From: Pradoshia eiseniae
GTDB taxonomy: Bacteria > Bacillota > Bacilli > Bacillales > Pradoshiaceae
DNA length: 64,000 nt
Assembly: GCF_002946355.1 (NCBI RefSeq)
Contig: NZ_PKOZ01000005.1
Coordinates: 124,001-188,000, forward strand
Reading direction: 5' to 3'
The position numbers and the translations under genes were made by a program. Below the pieces are notes generated by a model. The model saw only the letters and a list, made by a program, of their open reading frames with translations, was not told where the DNA came from and made no database searches. Below, piece by piece: positions 55,019 to 63,560 of this stretch (position 1 is its first letter; the number at the start of each line of letters is the position of its first letter).

Positions 55019-56482
55019 TTACAGCAATCCGACCCATTGCCAATATGTCATACTGAACAAGATAATAAGCAGGTATCCAATCAGCGTGATCGGTATCCCT
55101 GATTTCAACAAATCTTTAGAAGTGAAGGCACCTGTTCCATAAGCAAGCATGTTTTGCGGCGCACTTACCGGAAGAAGGAATCCGAAGCTGATGACGAACT
55201 GCTGGATCAGCACGAGCCCTGGCCCGCTGAAATCGGTCGCACCCATGCTAATGACTAGCGCGATGACGATTGGTATAAATGCGGATGATAGACTTGTCGC
55301 ACTCGCAAAGCCTAAGTGAATCAAGATATTAAAGAGTGATAAAACCATGATGATACCGATAAGAGGCATATCTGATAAGCCCATCGCCTCTAGCGTATTC
55401 AAGGATAACCACTCAGCCCCTTTCGTACTTAGGAGGACTGACCCCATAGAAACCCCGACCGCGAACACGATCAGCGTGCCCCAAGGAATCTTACCTTCAA
55501 CCTCTTTCCACGTGTATACACCCACACCAGGCAGCAGCATGATGGCGACTGCGATAAATGTTACGCTCGTTGAATCAAACGGATGAAGGATTCCCTCTGT
55601 TGCCCAGGCAATCAATAACAACACAGAGATGGTGACCAATTTCATTTCTTTTTTTGACATTTTGCCAAGCTCGTTTAACTGCGCCTTAATCAATCCTTTA
55701 CTGTCCTTCAAATCATCCATTTCAGGCTTGATCAGCCGGGTCATGACAAAGTACAATACAACCGACATGAGGATGGACCATGGTGCTGCATAGATAAACC
55801 ATTTCCCCCATGTAATATCAAAACCAAAAGCCTCGCCCATAAATCCTAAAGCCACCATGTTTTGGGCAGCTGCCGTTTTGATCCCGATATTCCAGATGGA
55901 AATAGACTGTACGGCCGTTATCATTAATAAGGCTGATAGCTTACTGCTTTTCGCTAATGACAAAGCAGCCACAATCCCAAGCAGAATCGGCACCAAGGTT
56001 CCTGCCCGTGCTGTTGCGCTTGGTACAAAGAAGGCAAGCACTATGCTGACGAGGATGGTTCCTATGACAAGGCTGCTCGCTTTCGTTCCAACCTTTGACA
56101 TGATATATAAAGCAATCCGTTTATGAAGTCCGGTAATCTCCATCGCAACCGCGAGAAATGATGCACCGGCAACTAGACCAACCGCCGTGTTGCTAAAGCC
56201 TCCTAAAGCCAGCTGGAGAGCTCCCTTTGTTGAATAGGTAACAGATGGATCCTCCACCGTTGGAGCAAGTCCGATAAAGATCGTAATTAATCCAATGATA
56301 GCGGCGGCGCTAACTGGATAAGTGACAGCTTCCGTGATCCATAAAATGACTGCAAAGGCCAAGATAGCCAAAGCTCTTTGCCCTGCCACCGGAAGTCCTT
56401 CAGGAGTTGGTAGTAGAATAATGATAAGAAAGACAACTATTGCTGCAATCATAGAGATTATTTTTTTCTTTTGCATGTTCAA
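55019..56482 (-). CDS. DASS-family sodium- or anion-coupled di-/tricarboxylate transporter
   Basis: A 487-aa polytopic protein with about 11-13 helices, of the divalent anion:sodium symporter / CitT group. Conserved stretches include AFAVILWITEAVTYPVSAAA near the N-terminus and the second-half substrate loop FLLPVSAPQNMLAYGTGAF, equivalent to the SNT/SAPQN motif. Substrates of relatives are succinate, malate, fumarate, citrate or 2-oxoglutarate, and sulfate in some. The neighbouring OGDH genes and CitS/DctS-like system point to a TCA acid. It may be the first gene of a transporter-odhA-odhB transcript. Confidence 0.9.
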   Translation of the reverse strand: MNMQKKKIISMIAAIVVFLIIILLPTPEGLPVAGQRALAILAFAVILWITEAVTYPVSAAAIIGLITIFIGLAPTVEDPSVTYSTKGALQLALGGFSNTAVGLVAGASFLAVAMEITGLHKRIALYIMSKVGTKASSLVIGTILVSIVLAFFVPSATARAGTLVPILLGIVAALSLAKSSKLSALLMITAVQSISIWNIGIKTAAAQNMVALGFMGEAFGFDITWGKWFIYAAPWSILMSVVLYFVMTRLIKPEMDDLKDSKGLIKAQLNELGKMSKKEMKLVTISVLLLIAWATEGILHPFDSTSVTFIAVAIMLLPGVGVYTWKEVEGKIPWGTLIVFAVGVSMGSVLLSTKGAEWLSLNTLEAMGLSDMPLIGIIMVLSLFNILIHLGFASATSLSSAFIPIVIALVISMGATDFSGPGLVLIQQFVISFGFLLPVSAPQNMLAYGTGAFTSKDLLKSGIPITLIGYLLIILFSMTYWQWVGLL

Positions 56483-56903
56483 TCCCTCCCTTTTATATCT
56501 TTATCTTAGTATAAAAACCATTTATGTAAGCGCTTTACTAAGTTACTTATCACTTACATTACTTTCATAATAGGGCCGTATCTAAGGAATCTTATTTCCC
56601 TTAAGTTTAACAGTGGGGTTAGCTGATAAATTGCAGGGATGAGATTATGGAAAAGAAACAGAATTGGAGCTGCAAAACTTGAATAGACTATTTTGCAATA
56701 AACCTTCCGTCCTTATCATAGAATATTAAACTTCCCGGATATGCCCTATCACTACACACCCTAGATGCCCCAATAGCAACAAGGGCAAAGGTATATAAAT
56801 ACATTAAATTTACCTCATATGTTAAAATCAGGATACTAACATCAATATCCATTTAAAAACGGGGCGATGGGAATGATTCATCTACACAAAGGGGGGACAA
56901 AAA
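56483..56903. other. Divergent promoter region between the DASS transporter and the DUF4272 gene
   Basis: About 420 bases. The left 100 bases hold the transporter promoter (TATACT on the minus strand at about 56511-56506) and a cre-like site. Close to it lie several GTAA/AAGTAA-type repeats that could bind the response regulator. The rest is AT-rich; I see no gene in it. GGGGGG at its right end serves the DUF4272 gene. Confidence 0.55.
56525..56538. promoter_or_regulatory. Candidate cre (CcpA) site in the transporter promoter
   Basis: TGTAAGCGCTTTAC matches 12 of 14 cre positions. It covers the -35 region when the TATACT 14-19 bases downstream on the minus strand is taken as -10, a position suited to repression by glucose. 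Confidence 0.5.
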
Positions 56904-57545
56904 GTGAACAGTCCAGTAGGCAGGAAAATACGGACAGAAAAAGTCGTAAGGGCGCTAGGCATACCCGTGAATAAGAATTTACCGCCACTACATAAAGATA
57001 AGGAACATGAGATAAGAACAATTGAAGCAATCATTGATCGGGCTATTGCCAATACCATTGTTTCCGCCAAAGGCAGCGGGGCGCCTGATGAAGTCATTGA
57101 TGAGCTAATTGACCGCTACTATAGAGAAGGGCTTTTCACTCCATATGAGTTAGAGTTTCTCGAGAATGAAGACCCTGAGCAGGATGAACTAAACACCTAT
57201 TCTTGGAGAATTGAATGCAATTCTGCCCTGTTATGGGCTGTCAGCTTAGTCCGCGACTTGCCATTTCCAAATGATTTATCAGATGTACAGATGCTCTACG
57301 ATCTTATCCTCCAATCCGAACGGGAAGAGCTCCTCCAACAAGCACAATTTAGGGATTATCATGTATTAATGGATGAATTGGACTTATATTACCGCCTTCA
57401 TTGGGCACTTGTTGAAACACGCCTCCACAACCAAGAGCTTGCCGTAAGCATTAATCCTGGTGTCGTTTACGAACGACGATATGGATTGACGTGGCTATTG
57501 AATCTTGATGGAGAGGAATGGGAAGAGATTACAATGGATACTTAA
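56904..57545 (+). CDS. DUF4272 domain protein
   Basis: A 213-aa cytoplasmic protein of the DUF4272 family. Family features are an early NLPPL-type Pro segment, an HEIRTIEAIIDRAIANTIV helix and a Trp-rich core SWRIECNSALLWAVSLVRDL. DFRDYHVLMDELDLYYRLHW and the C-terminal VVYERRYGLTWLL follow. The function is unknown. The likely start is the GTG at 56904 with GGGGGG seven bases upstream. It is a single-gene unit sharing a long terminator with the P450 gene. Confidence 0.85.
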   Translation: MNSPVGRKIRTEKVVRALGIPVNKNLPPLHKDKEHEIRTIEAIIDRAIANTIVSAKGSGAPDEVIDELIDRYYREGLFTPYELEFLENEDPEQDELNTYSWRIECNSALLWAVSLVRDLPFPNDLSDVQMLYDLILQSEREELLQQAQFRDYHVLMDELDLYYRLHWALVETRLHNQELAVSINPGVVYERRYGLTWLLNLDGEEWEEITMDT

Positions 57546-57550
57546 CGTTA

Positions 57551-57600
57551 ATAACGAAAGAAGAGGCACCGCTCCATGTCGGTACCTCTTCTTTCGTTAT
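57551..57600. terminator. Bidirectional terminator between DUF4272 and P450 genes
   Basis: A 21-bp stem (ATAACGAAAGAAGAGGCACCG against its near-complement at 57580-57600), one mismatch, A/T-rich ends on both sides. It covers the last codon of the P450 gene. Confidence 0.9.
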
Positions 57601-58901
57601 TTCTGTATATCTTCTGCGAATTGACTGATCGCCTTTGGCTTCAGGTTTAGAACCCTCATACGAAAGCCGCTCTCTGGATATGTCGGTATTCTGACCATGC
57701 TATAGGAGAGGTCTTGATCACAAACCTCATATTCTAGCTCCTTGGCCAATAACTCCATGAAGACTTGCATTACCTTCACAGTTGCCCATTCTCCTGCACA
57801 GCGATGGCCTTTATCATAGTCACCGCCACCTTGAGGGATAAAATCGAACGGACTCTTCTTCCAATTCTTAAAGCGGTCAGGATTAAACTCATCCGGCTTC
57901 TCCCACAAATCTGGGTGGTGATTCGTTCCATACAAATCGAGCAAGACGAGGGTCCCTTTCTTGAAGGCATACCCTTCCCAAAGGAAATCAGCTCGCACCC
58001 TCGCTCCAAGCATGGGGGCGAACGGGTAATACCGTCTTATTTCCTGAACAACCATCTTACTATAGGTTCCATCTTCCTCCCTCAGCCGCTCTCTGACAGA
58101 AGGATGCTCATGCAAGGCCAGTGCGCCAAATACGATGAAGTAGGCAATGGCCACCGTCGGACGAATAATATTGATGACCTCAACAGCAGCCACATCAGGT
58201 TCCAATAGCTCGCCGTCTAACTGAACATGATTAGCTATTATGGACAAAGCAGTATCTTCAGCTGGAGAAAGACGTCCATCACGGACCTGGCGAATTAAGT
58301 CAGCCACCCATTTCTCGGTTTGCTTCCGTGCTTTTCTACCACGTTGATATCGCGGTCCTACTCCTCCGATGGAATCCACCAGGTCAAACAATTGCCGTGC
58401 CCGCTCTCTTGTCTCATCCTCATAGAGAGGTACACCCGCCCATTCACAGGCAATCCGGCAAAGTGTCACCTTTGCCTCCTCAAGCAGGACAATCTCCTCT
58501 TCCTTTGTCCAATTTCCGGCAGCAGCACGCCACTCCCTTTTAGTTATCTTCTCTAGCCTTTCCAAGCTCTCATGGGTCATGATTGACATGAACATGCCCT
58601 TCCGATGCTTATGCTCCTCATCGTCCAGCACCTGAACACCGTGCTCGCCAAACAGCGCTTTTTGAATCCGCTTTGGAATAGCTGTTTTACGTATGAAGCG
58701 TCCTTCATCATAAAAGGCCCGTGCGGCTTCCTCCCCGCTTATGCAGATGATCTTCTGACCAAGCAATCTTGTCTGAACAATATTTGAATTCTCCCGATAT
58801 GTCCGGTTAGGCAAGTAATTATACCCTTCTGCCAGCAAAGCGAATGTTTGATCAATAGTCCTCTCTTTCGGGATATTCTTTCCCTTTAACACCCCTACCA
58901 A
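57597..58901 (-). CDS. cypC: Cytochrome P450 of the CYP152 type, fatty-acid peroxygenase
   Basis: H2O2-driven hydroxylase or decarboxylase of fatty acids, related to P450-BSbeta (YbdT/CypC) and OleT. It has 434 aa. The heme ligand is the Cys of GGGDYDKGHRCAGEWATV. The I-helix has NIIRPTVAIAYFI, where Arg-Pro replaces the acid-alcohol pair of normal P450s and anchors the fatty-acid carboxylate, the hallmark of CYP152. It needs no redox partner, and none is encoded nearby. Which product (alpha- or beta-hydroxy acid, or alkene) cannot be told by eye. Monocistronic. Confidence 0.92.
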   Translation of the reverse strand: MVGVLKGKNIPKERTIDQTFALLAEGYNYLPNRTYRENSNIVQTRLLGQKIICISGEEAARAFYDEGRFIRKTAIPKRIQKALFGEHGVQVLDDEEHKHRKGMFMSIMTHESLERLEKITKREWRAAAGNWTKEEEIVLLEEAKVTLCRIACEWAGVPLYEDETRERARQLFDLVDSIGGVGPRYQRGRKARKQTEKWVADLIRQVRDGRLSPAEDTALSIIANHVQLDGELLEPDVAAVEVINIIRPTVAIAYFIVFGALALHEHPSVRERLREEDGTYSKMVVQEIRRYYPFAPMLGARVRADFLWEGYAFKKGTLVLLDLYGTNHHPDLWEKPDEFNPDRFKNWKKSPFDFIPQGGGDYDKGHRCAGEWATVKVMQVFMELLAKELEYEVCDQDLSYSMVRIPTYPESGFRMRVLNLKPKAISQFAEDIQK

Positions 58902-58986
58902 CTCCCATCTGTCCGTACCCGCTATTTACGATTAGGGTACCCCTTTGCGCGGACCTCGTAAACATGTCCTTGAACAGGCAGAAATC

Positions 58987-59030
58987 AAAAAAGAAGCAAG
59001 CCATTTATCCCATCCAAATGGTTGCTTCTT
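58987..59030 (-). terminator. Terminator of the PTS gene
   Basis: The minus strand has AAGAAGCAA-c-CATTT / AAATG-gc-TTGCTTCTT followed by TTTTGATTT. Confidence 0.88.
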
Positions 59031-59043
59031 TTAAAACTGTGGA

Positions 59044-60495
59044 TTATTTACGACGAAGCTTCTTCATTTCATCAGCGACAAATTGAACATTCGGGCCAAT
59101 AATGACTTGAATACTTTCCGCACCAGTCACATGAACACCAACAACCCCTGTCTCCTTAATTTTTTGCTGATTGACAGCATCCATATTCTTGACTTCAAGC
59201 CGCAGCCTTGTTGCACAATTATCAATGGAGGTCACATTACTATCTCCGCCTAGAGCAGCGTAAATCTCCTCCGCTTGTGCAGCATACTTCGAGTTCCCTG
59301 CAGATCCATTTCCAGAGATTGCTGCGCCTTCTTCAATCTCCTCTCCGCGTCCCGGTGTTTTCAAATCAAATTTTACAATGATAAAACGGAAGAGGAAGTA
59401 ATATATGACCGCAAATATAAGACCTTGCACAAGCAGCATGTATGGCTTATTGGCAAGAGCAAGATTATAGCTCAAGAAATAATCAATGAACCCTGCACTA
59501 AAGGTAAATCCGGCTGTCCAGTTGAAGGCAGCGGCGATAGCTAAGGATAAGCCCGTCAATACGGCATGGACCAAATAAAGCATTGGCGCAAGGAACATGA
59601 AGGCAAACTCAATTGGCTCTGTCACCCCAGTCAGAATCGCCGCAAAGCCAGCTGCCAGCATAAGAGAGCCGACCTGCTTCTTGTATTTTGTCTTTGCTGT
59701 ATGGTACATCGCAAGACCAGCAGCAGGAAGGCCGAACATCATGATTGGAAAGAAGCCGGCTTGATACATACCCGTAACCCCCTTCTCCCCTGTCCCTGCC
59801 CAAAAGTTCGAGATATCATTGATTCCAGCCACATCAAACCAGAATACCGCATTTAAGGCATGGTGCAGTCCTGTTGGAATTAATAAGCGGTTAAAGAACC
59901 CATAAAGCCCTGCCCCTAAAGCTCCAAGCCCGCTAATCCATTCGCCGAATTGAATCAACACGGAGTATACCGGCGGCCAGATTAACAAAAGAATAAGTGA
60001 GAGAATCAGCATAATCAAGGAAGTCATGATTGGGACTAAACGCTTCCCGCTAAAGAATGCAAGTGCATCCGGTAGCCTCACATGACTGAATTTGTTATAC
60101 ATCATGGCTGCCACAAGTCCGCATAGGATACCGACAAAGGCATTCTCAATTTTACCGAAAGCAGCATTTACACTATCCGCATCCACTCCTTGGAGCATGG
60201 CCACGGAGCTACTGCCCAGTAAAGTCGTTACGACCAAGTAAGCCACAAGCCCGCTAAGTGCAGCTGATCCATCCCGGTCCTTTGACATCCCGAGTGCTAC
60301 ACCAAGGGCAAAAAGAATGGGAATATGGTCAATGATTGATTTACCCGCCATGATTAGAAAAGCGGCAACAGAGCTCCCAGCACCCCAGCCATTTGGGTCA
60401 ATCCAATACCCTATCCCGAGCAAAACGGCGGCAGCTGGCAAGACAGCGACCGGAAGCATCAACGAGCTGCCTAGCCTTTGAAAAAACTTTCGCAT
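59044..60495 (-). CDS. nagP: PTS permease EIICB, N-acetylglucosamine type (NagP/NagE-like)
   Basis: Imports and phosphorylates an amino sugar. It has 483 aa. The EIIC domain (about 1-370) has about 10 helices and the GlcNAc-type stretch RLLIPTGLHHALNAVFWFDV followed by AGINDISNFW, plus GVTEPIEFAF. A flexible Gly/Ser linker is followed by EIIB with the phospho-Cys in TSIDNCATRLRLEV. There is no EIIA domain, so EIIA-Glc must come from another protein, as for B. subtilis NagP. The start at 60495 has GGGGGG six bases upstream. The region upstream folds into a complex leader. nagA, nagB and nagR are not adjacent. Confidence 0.9.
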   Translation of the reverse strand: MRKFFQRLGSSLMLPVAVLPAAAVLLGIGYWIDPNGWGAGSSVAAFLIMAGKSIIDHIPILFALGVALGMSKDRDGSAALSGLVAYLVVTTLLGSSSVAMLQGVDADSVNAAFGKIENAFVGILCGLVAAMMYNKFSHVRLPDALAFFSGKRLVPIMTSLIMLILSLILLLIWPPVYSVLIQFGEWISGLGALGAGLYGFFNRLLIPTGLHHALNAVFWFDVAGINDISNFWAGTGEKGVTGMYQAGFFPIMMFGLPAAGLAMYHTAKTKYKKQVGSLMLAAGFAAILTGVTEPIEFAFMFLAPMLYLVHAVLTGLSLAIAAAFNWTAGFTFSAGFIDYFLSYNLALANKPYMLLVQGLIFAVIYYFLFRFIIVKFDLKTPGRGEEIEEGAAISGNGSAGNSKYAAQAEEIYAALGGDSNVTSIDNCATRLRLEVKNMDAVNQQKIKETGVVGVHVTGAESIQVIIGPNVQFVADEMKKLRRK

Positions 60496-60559
60496 CATTA
60501 TCCCCCCTAATTTTTCTAAATGCCTGTTCCCATGGAAGGTAAGTGTCGACAATCAATAA

Positions 60560-60690
60560 ATAAAATGGAATAAATGCTATTAGACATGTACTTGCCGCCC
60601 CACTCTTAGAGGGACCCTCGGCAAACCAGGCATACTATAGTCCCGTAGAGCTCGAGAGCAAACCATTCTCCCACCATCACCTCCTGAATG
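60560..60690 (-). other. Structured, GC-rich leader-like element upstream of nagP, with a 23-codon ORF
   Basis: On the minus strand AGGAGGTG at 60685-60678 is followed directly by a 23-codon frame (60677-60606; MVGEWFALELYG..., Cys pair near the end). The same segment can pair GGGAC (60644-60640) with GTCCC (60615-60611) and TTGCCG (60624-60619) with CGGCAA (60597-60592). These helices interleave, so a pseudoknot is possible. It is far more GC-rich than its flanks. It might be a cis-regulatory RNA of nagP or the remains of a small toxin-type locus. Confidence 0.45.
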
Positions 60691-60768
60691 AATGAAGTTA
60701 ACTCTTCACTGTAATGCTATGCGGGAATGGAAAGTTCATTCTCATGAACTTCGAATAAGCCCAGAAAC

Positions 60769-60804
60769 AAAAAAAGACAAGGCATACGAAATTTCTGCCT
60801 TGTC
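60769..60804 (-). terminator. Terminator of the ydbS-ydbT unit
   Basis: The minus strand has GACAAGGCA / TGCCTTGTC followed by TTTTTTTG. Confidence 0.92.
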
Positions 60805-60827
60805 CTGCATTTAATAGATATCAATCG

Positions 60828-62291
60828 TTATTCCTCGGAAACTGCCTCCTGCCTTATGAGCCGCGGCTTAGCCGAACGGCGGCAAAAGCGCTCATAAAAT
60901 GCCTCCGCCTCTTCTTTTGATAGGTCCATCAAAAGCGTCAGCTGAAAAGGCTTTGCCCGATTATAAAATTGAATAGTTGTGACTCCGAACTTTCTCTGCA
61001 GCCAGGAATGGCTGACTTCAATCTGTTGCAGATTCCGCCACTTCGTATGGATTGTCCGTGTGTATAATCCTCCCTCTCGAACTTGTATATATTCCTCTTC
61101 CCTCAAATAGCTCGTGAACGAATAGTCAATCACACGAAAGATGACCTCAACTAAAAGAACAATCGCTGCCGCATAGAGCCATTCTCGCTTTACAAAGAGC
61201 AGGATAATGGCGGCAGCCACTGTAAAATAATATGGCCTAACCAGCCTCAGCCAAAGGACCTTCTTCGGCAAGCGATGCATATTTTCGACGATATGATAGT
61301 CAGGCAATAATTGATTCACTAGCTGATAGGCTTTCTTTTTATCCATGAATGGATAAAGAGAATTGACCTCTGTTTCATTTCCGATTATTTCCTGTCCAGC
61401 ACTAACAAGTTTGATTTCCACCATGCCAAAAATCCTTTTCAGCAATGACTGCTGGATTTTGATAGCCTGTACTCGCGGCTTTTGGATGGAATAGGCATTT
61501 GTCGTGAAAACGCCCCTTGTAATATAAATACGATCTGAATCAGCTGAAATGACAAAGTTCCCGTATTTAAACAGGGTTTGCAAGTACCCCACGGCAAAGG
61601 CAGCAGCTACTGTCACCAAAACCAAAGGAATCCAAATCCAGATATTTCGTTCGAAATAATTCAACACCTGTTTAGAGGTTTCTTCAATATTCAGCCATTC
61701 ATCAAGCTGGAAATAGCCGGTGAGCAAGAGCGGAAAAAGCGCCAGAAAGCTAAAGGAAGTGAACGCCGCCTTTATCGTATCCTTATTTGTCGATTCAAAA
61801 TAGACAACCCGCTCCTCCTCATGCTTCGTGTCGACTTCTATCATTCTCTCCTTCTTTAGCAGACACTCAAGAATACGTGCCTCTTCCTGCAAGGAAATCG
61901 CTGGAAAAGATATATTAGCATCCTTATCACTCGTTCCCGTCTCAAGTTTCAAAGAAGTAATCCCCAAAAGCTGATGCAGGAAATTCGCTTTTGAATGGTG
62001 GTCCTGAATGCGTTCAAATGGGATATTACGCTGACTTTTGATAAAGACCCCCTCTCTAAAAATGAAGGCCTCCCCCGTAATCTCATATGTTTCTATATAC
62101 CATTTCAATAGGCTATAGATTATATATCCAAAGAAATACGCAATCAGCGCATATCGTCCCCAAACAACCCACTTGGAGGTCGAACCAATATTGATGACAA
62201 ACAGGATAATGATCAAAAAGAAATTATTTTTTATAAAGGAAGCAATTTCAAAAAGAATAATAGCTGGATGATACCGTTTCTTCTCTTCCAT
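60828..62291 (-). CDS. ydbT: PH-domain membrane protein, YdbT-like
   Basis: A 487-aa membrane protein with pairs of helices (about 12-60, 178-245 and 350-385) separated by cytoplasmic bacterial PH (bPH_2) domains. Repeated signatures are FIFREGVFIKSQRNIPFERIQ (residues about 78-98), DRIYITRGVFTTNAYSIQKPRVQAIKI and REGGLYTRTIHTKWRNLQQI. In B. subtilis YdbS-YdbT form a pair implicated in resistance to the antimicrobial proteins amylocyclicin/YvfM-type or to heterologous secretion stress; I recall this only loosely. The start overlaps the ydbS stop by one base. Confidence 0.85.
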   Translation of the reverse strand: MEEKKRYHPAIILFEIASFIKNNFFLIIILFVINIGSTSKWVVWGRYALIAYFFGYIIYSLLKWYIETYEITGEAFIFREGVFIKSQRNIPFERIQDHHSKANFLHQLLGITSLKLETGTSDKDANISFPAISLQEEARILECLLKKERMIEVDTKHEEERVVYFESTNKDTIKAAFTSFSFLALFPLLLTGYFQLDEWLNIEETSKQVLNYFERNIWIWIPLVLVTVAAAFAVGYLQTLFKYGNFVISADSDRIYITRGVFTTNAYSIQKPRVQAIKIQQSLLKRIFGMVEIKLVSAGQEIIGNETEVNSLYPFMDKKKAYQLVNQLLPDYHIVENMHRLPKKVLWLRLVRPYYFTVAAAIILLFVKREWLYAAAIVLLVEVIFRVIDYSFTSYLREEEYIQVREGGLYTRTIHTKWRNLQQIEVSHSWLQRKFGVTTIQFYNRAKPFQLTLLMDLSKEEAEAFYERFCRRSAKPRLIRQEAVSEE

Positions 62292-62806
62292 CAGGCCTCT
62301 TCAACCCCATTCTCCCCATCAAGCTTAACCTTTGCATAAGTCGAAATCTGTTCTCTTAATGCATAGGCTTCATCACGATGTATGGCTGGAATTGTATGAT
62401 CTGAGGTAGTTGTGCCAATTTCGACATTGAAAAGTCCATATTTTCGCAGGAATGGTCCTTGGCTTGTTGAAACGTATTCTACCTTTGCCATCGGAATCAC
62501 GATATGTCTCACTTTAAAGCGGCCATACTTCAGCTGTGCAAATTGCTCATCAATTTCATACCGCCATGTCTTCTGCAAATAATACGGTTTAATGCCTACA
62601 GCCCAAATGGCCGCTGCCAATAGCAGCATGAAGCCAATTGTAAGAATGGCTGCAATCCATGTTTTCCAATCATAATAGTACGCTGCATATAGGACTGCTC
62701 CTGCAAGAACCAAAGTAATTCCATAGCCAAGCAGATTGCTAATGCGCCATACTCGTACACTGTCAGCAGATATCCTTTTAGTTGGTTCTTTAATTTGTAA
62801 ATACAT
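62291..62806 (-). CDS. ydbS: PH-domain membrane protein, YdbS-like
   Basis: A 171-aa protein with two adjacent helices (about 26-75) and one C-terminal bPH_2 domain (EQFAQLKYGRFKVRHIVIPM, AKVEYVSTSQGPFLRKYGLF, then NVEIGTTTSDH). I start it at 62806, where the ATG follows a purine-rich GAGGGGGAAGGG. It is coupled to ydbT through TGATG at its stop. The pair probably forms one complex in the cytoplasmic membrane. Confidence 0.85.
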   Translation of the reverse strand: MYLQIKEPTKRISADSVRVWRISNLLGYGITLVLAGAVLYAAYYYDWKTWIAAILTIGFMLLLAAAIWAVGIKPYYLQKTWRYEIDEQFAQLKYGRFKVRHIVIPMAKVEYVSTSQGPFLRKYGLFNVEIGTTTSDHTIPAIHRDEAYALREQISTYAKVKLDGENGVEEA

Positions 62807-63059
62807 TCCCTTCCCCCTCTCCATTCTTTCTATTACGAATATTCTCTCACAACTGGCAGTGACAATAAATAGAAGATTGCAAAACTCACCTTAGCAGGCG
62901 GCAGCTTTCTATTTCCCAAGAAATAAGTCGAAACCGCTCTAATCATCTTCCATAACGATTAATAGAGAAAAAGGAAGAATCTATCTATTTACAGCCATAA
63001 TTCTGTCGCAAATAATTATAGTGATAAGCCTAATCGCAATTATCAAGGAGGCATAACAG

Positions 63060-63479
63060 ATGGCTAAGACTACCGGAAAATCAACATATAACAACAAAGA
63101 AAAATACGCAGAACCACGCTCTTCTCATTCTAAAGATTTTCTTATTGGCGGATTGATCGGCGGCATGATTGGCGCAGCTGCCGCACTTCTATTGGCACCA
63201 AAGAGCGGGAAAGAGCTCCGCAGCGACCTTGCATCTACTGAAGGCGGCCAATACATATGCCATAAAGCCAATGAGCTAAAGCAAAGCGTTGCTCAAAAAA
63301 GTGAAGAGCTTACAGAACAATACAAAGCGGCGACTGCAGAAATCTCTGAAAAAGTGGCTGAACAATACTCTTTAATCTGCGAGAACATCAATGCTCTCAA
63401 GCAAACATTGATTGATGCTCAAGCTGAAGTCATAGAGGAAATCGAGGAAGAGCTTGGGGAAGAAAAAGAGGACATTTGA
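63060..63479 (+). CDS. YtxH-domain protein
   Basis: A 139-aa protein. A short polar N-terminus is followed by a Gly-rich helix (FLIGGLIGGMIGAAAALLLA, residues 23-42) and the family APKSGKELRSDL segment, then a long charged coiled coil to the end with an acidic tail. YtxH proteins in Bacilli are linked to general stress and stationary phase, but their action is unknown. AAGGAGG lies 8 bases before the ATG. Single-gene unit with a strong terminator. Confidence 0.88.
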   Translation: MAKTTGKSTYNNKEKYAEPRSSHSKDFLIGGLIGGMIGAAAALLLAPKSGKELRSDLASTEGGQYICHKANELKQSVAQKSEELTEQYKAATAEISEKVAEQYSLICENINALKQTLIDAQAEVIEEIEEELGEEKEDI

Positions 63480-63490
63480 TAAACCCTAAA

Positions 63491-63518
63491 GGCAGGAGAA
63501 TATTCTCCTGCCTTTTCT
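63491..63518 (+). terminator. Terminator of the YtxH-domain gene
   Basis: Perfect palindrome GGCAGGAGAA / TTCTCCTGCC, followed by TTTTCTTG. Confidence 0.9.
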
Positions 63519-63527
63519 TGAATAAAG

Positions 63528-63552
63528 AAAAACAGCAGGCTCTCGCCTGCTG
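63528..63552 (-). terminator. Terminator of the 133-aa protein gene
   Basis: The minus strand has CAGCAGGC-GAGA-GCCTGCTG followed by TTTTTCTTT. Confidence 0.9.
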
Positions 63553-63560
63553 CTTATTCA

